In this document: in pieces, positions 25,681-27,760 of the stretch
How positions within the stretch are numbered: the first letter of the stretch is position 1
Layout of the letters: each line of letters begins with the position of its first letter
Origin: a virus
Strand: one strand, 5' to 3'
DNA: 27,760 nucleotides
IMG/VR virus record: IMGVR_UViG_3300027784_000026
Coordinates: 1 to 27,760 of that record
The notes under the pieces: generated by a model
The model's database searches: none
What the model was told of the DNA's origin: nothing
The model's input: only the letters and a program-made list of their open reading frames with translations
Position numbers and translations under genes: made by a program

Positions 25681-27567
25681 TTACGTAGAGTCAATGATGT
25701 CTACAATTAAACCGTTTTTAATTTCAACTTCTTTTACTTCTCCGTCGATTTCTATTTCATGAGTTCCGTTTTCCGGATGCGTATACCCGTTAGTCTTTTC
25801 ATAATCAACTGCATTATCTGATATCTTATTTTTTGTAATCGCTCCATTATTAATTTTATTAACAGTAATTGAACTATCCGCTATCTTATCTTCTGTTACT
25901 GCATTATTTGCTAATTTATTTTCTGTAATAGAACCGTCGCTTAAATCACCTTCATCAGCTTGGCTGGCTTCTGCTGACACTTGTATTGATACTTCGCTTA
26001 AATTATTCCTGTCGTCGTATGCTTTTACTAAGATATAATAAGTTTCTCCTGATTCCATATCTTTAATTTCTCCGTCTGTTGAATCGTAATAAGAATTAAG
26101 AGTAAATTGCGTACTCATCCCTTCTGCTACACGGTTTTCTTTAGACGCCGCGAATCCGTCTGTATTACTACAATAAATATTATAGCCTGTGACGTCTTCT
26201 TCAGGATTTAAATCATACGAAATCGTAATCCCTCTAATTGCTGTTCTTGCAATAACATTTTGTGGTTGACTTGGTGGGAAAAACGGATTACCTCTTGCGA
26301 TTCCTGGTCTTGATTCTTTTTTAAACCATTCTTTGAATAATCCTATAGGGTTTCCGGTTTCCGACATATTTGGTTTTCCTCTTGTATCTAAAAGAGTTCT
26401 TTTCTTTCCTTCTTCGAAATTGATTTGATGACGATATCCTACAACTCCGAATTCTTGTTCTCTATCATAATGAACTCCGTTCGGTCGGAATCGATAAGTA
26501 TCATGTAATTGTGCCGGAAAGAAAAATAATGTTTCAATACTATGGTCGGCTTTCGCATCTTTTAAATCATGAAGAGCATTTTCTGCCATTGTGTTTGCTT
26601 CTGGTGCAGTATTAATATTAGAAGAACCAGCTTCGGATATTTCCATAAATATTTCTCCATATAAATCGATAGAAGTTTGGTCTTCTTTCGTAATTTGCAT
26701 TCGCTTACCGGGTTCTCCATCTTCTGTTTCTTCGTCTAAATCGGAGTAAGTAATTCTAATGACATTCCGAATCGAAGATTTATCCATTTTTAATCTTGTT
26801 ACGCCGGAATAATCGCCAGGTCCGAAAATCCAACTAACTTCGTCAGGATTTCTTTCTGGTTCGTAAAACATAATTTCCATATCTTCTGTAGTTATAGAAT
26901 ACCGAGTTTTAACTTCCCACCCGATTTGATGAGCTAATTCTCGTAACGCATCGTACAGATATTCTTTTCTTTGTTTATATCGATAAATATTCCACCCAGG
27001 AGATTCCGGTGTTTGTAAAGTGATATTAACATTACTTTCGTGGTCATCAATAATTTTTTGCATTTCATTTTCTACAGGTTCGCCTGTTTCGCTACCGTAA
27101 ACTCGTTCTGCTCTTATATATTTTTTCAATTTTTCTGAAATACAAACAGCATTGATATCAATAGGGTCAGAATCGAAATTAGTTTGTGTAATAACACCTT
27201 TTTCAAAAATTCTCCAATGGTCAGAATAAGGTTCTTCATTTAATTCAGTTATAGCTAGTTCTATTTCAAAATCTCTTCCTACAAGAATTTTCGGAGCATA
27301 TTCGTCAGAATCGTTAAGATTATAAGGAGAATCTTTCATTAAAGTAACTAAACTTCTTTTAAAAAGATTTCTTTTTAATTCAAAATTATAAGTTTTACTA
27401 GGGGAATCGATATCGTCTGAAATTTCTAACGAACGGATCCAGTTTCTTCCTTCGAAATCAGTAAATTCAACCATATTTCCATCCATATCTTCGAAATAGA
27501 CTTTAAAATGAACTCGGTATGCATCTGATTGCAATAAATCGACTTCTCGTTCTGTTAAATCTCTCAT
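25681..27567 (-). CDS. Phage tail protein with FnIII domain and C-terminal repeats
   Basis: This 628-aa virion protein has three parts. Residues 1 to about 415 resemble tail-hub or baseplate proteins: beta-rich, starting RVHFKVYFEDMDGNMVEFTD, with RKEYLYDALRELAHQIGWEV in the middle, a common helix-strand turn of tail-tip proteins. About 430-540 forms a fibronectin type III domain (PSQPQNVIARTAIRGITISY, TGYNIYCSNTDG, ETYYILVKAYDDRNNLSEVS). About 545-590 has four and a half decapeptide repeats of the form xxITxxKIxx (GSITENKLAN, NAVTEDKIAD, SSITVNKINN, GAITKNKISD), typical of triple-helical or beta-helical fibres. It probably sits at the tail tip and touches the host surface. The ATG directly follows the TAG of the upstream gene, whose end supplies GGAGGAGG. 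Confidence 0.75.
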   Translation of the reverse strand: MRDLTEREVDLLQSDAYRVHFKVYFEDMDGNMVEFTDFEGRNWIRSLEISDDIDSPSKTYNFELKRNLFKRSLVTLMKDSPYNLNDSDEYAPKILVGRDFEIELAITELNEEPYSDHWRIFEKGVITQTNFDSDPIDINAVCISEKLKKYIRAERVYGSETGEPVENEMQKIIDDHESNVNITLQTPESPGWNIYRYKQRKEYLYDALRELAHQIGWEVKTRYSITTEDMEIMFYEPERNPDEVSWIFGPGDYSGVTRLKMDKSSIRNVIRITYSDLDEETEDGEPGKRMQITKEDQTSIDLYGEIFMEISEAGSSNINTAPEANTMAENALHDLKDAKADHSIETLFFFPAQLHDTYRFRPNGVHYDREQEFGVVGYRHQINFEEGKKRTLLDTRGKPNMSETGNPIGLFKEWFKKESRPGIARGNPFFPPSQPQNVIARTAIRGITISYDLNPEEDVTGYNIYCSNTDGFAASKENRVAEGMSTQFTLNSYYDSTDGEIKDMESGETYYILVKAYDDRNNLSEVSIQVSAEASQADEGDLSDGSITENKLANNAVTEDKIADSSITVNKINNGAITKNKISDNAVDYEKTNGYTHPENGTHEIEIDGEVKEVEIKNGLIVDIIDST

Positions 27568-27760
27568 CTATAAATCCTCCTCCAACGTAAAATCTACATT
27601 AGCGGTATTGCCAATACTTAAGTATTCTTTATTATGAACTTCGCACCGACAGATCATATACTCTTCTTTTAAAAAACTTCCTTCAACCTTAATTGTAGGA
27701 GGATCGATCGGTAATTCTCCCATTTCATATATATCCTGTGCTGAAAATAAATCCTGATTA
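27568..27760 (-). CDS. C-terminal part of another phage structural protein (truncated by window)
   Basis: The - strand frame is open from the right edge to TAG 27570-27568, encoding 63 visible residues with ELPIDPPTIKVEGSFLKEEY and MICRCEVHNKEYLSIGN. It is beta-rich, like tail or baseplate proteins. The stop abuts the tail gene's ATG (TAGATG), so the two are coupled and co-transcribed. The start lies outside the window. A tail function is inferred from position only. Confidence 0.6.
   Translation of the reverse strand, partial: NQDLFSAQDIYEMGELPIDPPTIKVEGSFLKEEYMICRCEVHNKEYLSIGNTANVDFTLEEDL

Overview
This window looks like about 27.8 kb of a tailed-phage or prophage genome from a low-G+C Firmicute. 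The support is AT-rich DNA, strong Shine-Dalgarno (SD) sequences of the AGGAGG type before almost every gene, tightly packed and overlapping genes, and phage replication, lysis and tail genes. A B12-dependent ribonucleotide reductase and a ThyX-type protein would suit an anaerobic clostridial or halanaerobial host, but the host cannot be fixed from the sequence. No integrase, repressor, terminase, capsid gene, tRNA or CRISPR array is visible, and neither is a replicative helicase.

Layout. (1) Positions 1-3445 (+) hold small accessory genes: a tandem pair of YopX-domain proteins, several small Cys-pair proteins, dUTPase, and fragments left by rearrangement, including a 28-bp direct repeat that ends a truncated gene. 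(2) Positions 3458-11441 (+) are the core replication and recombination block: CHC2/TOPRIM primase, a sigma-like factor, a Rad52-type annealing protein, SSB, a family A DNA polymerase with proofreading exonuclease, a beta-type sliding clamp, a Cas4/RecB-type nuclease and a RecU-like resolvase. (3) Positions 11460-19507 (+) hold a divergent ThyX-like protein, small membrane proteins, a short RNA ligase, RecA, a small PD-(D/E)XK-like nuclease, and three clamp-loader-type proteins (gamma/tau-like, delta'-like, delta-like), ending with a second sigma-region-4-like protein. (4) Positions 19518-23748 (+) are nucleotide metabolism: a class II ribonucleotide reductase interrupted by a LAGLIDADG intein, and a guanylate-kinase-like dNMP kinase. 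(5) A membrane-anchored lytic transglycosylase ends the + strand block at 24386. (6) From 24430 to the end all genes are on the - strand: a coiled-coil/C-terminal-TM lysis protein, a holin-like gene with a probable -1 frameshift extension, and tail genes.

How the parts fit. The most notable system is a phage replisome that pairs a PolA-type polymerase with what appears to be a full set of bacterial-type clamp and clamp-loader subunits. Beside it sit a RecA, a Rad52-type annealer, an SSB, a RecU-like resolvase and a Cas4-like nuclease, which would support recombination-dependent replication. dUTPase, RNR, the ThyX-like protein and the kinase would supply dNTPs. The second highlight is the - strand lysis cassette. 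It has a dnaX-like A_AAA_AAG slippery heptamer with an upstream SD-like element, an apparent ATA start codon, and flanking 40-bp direct repeats.
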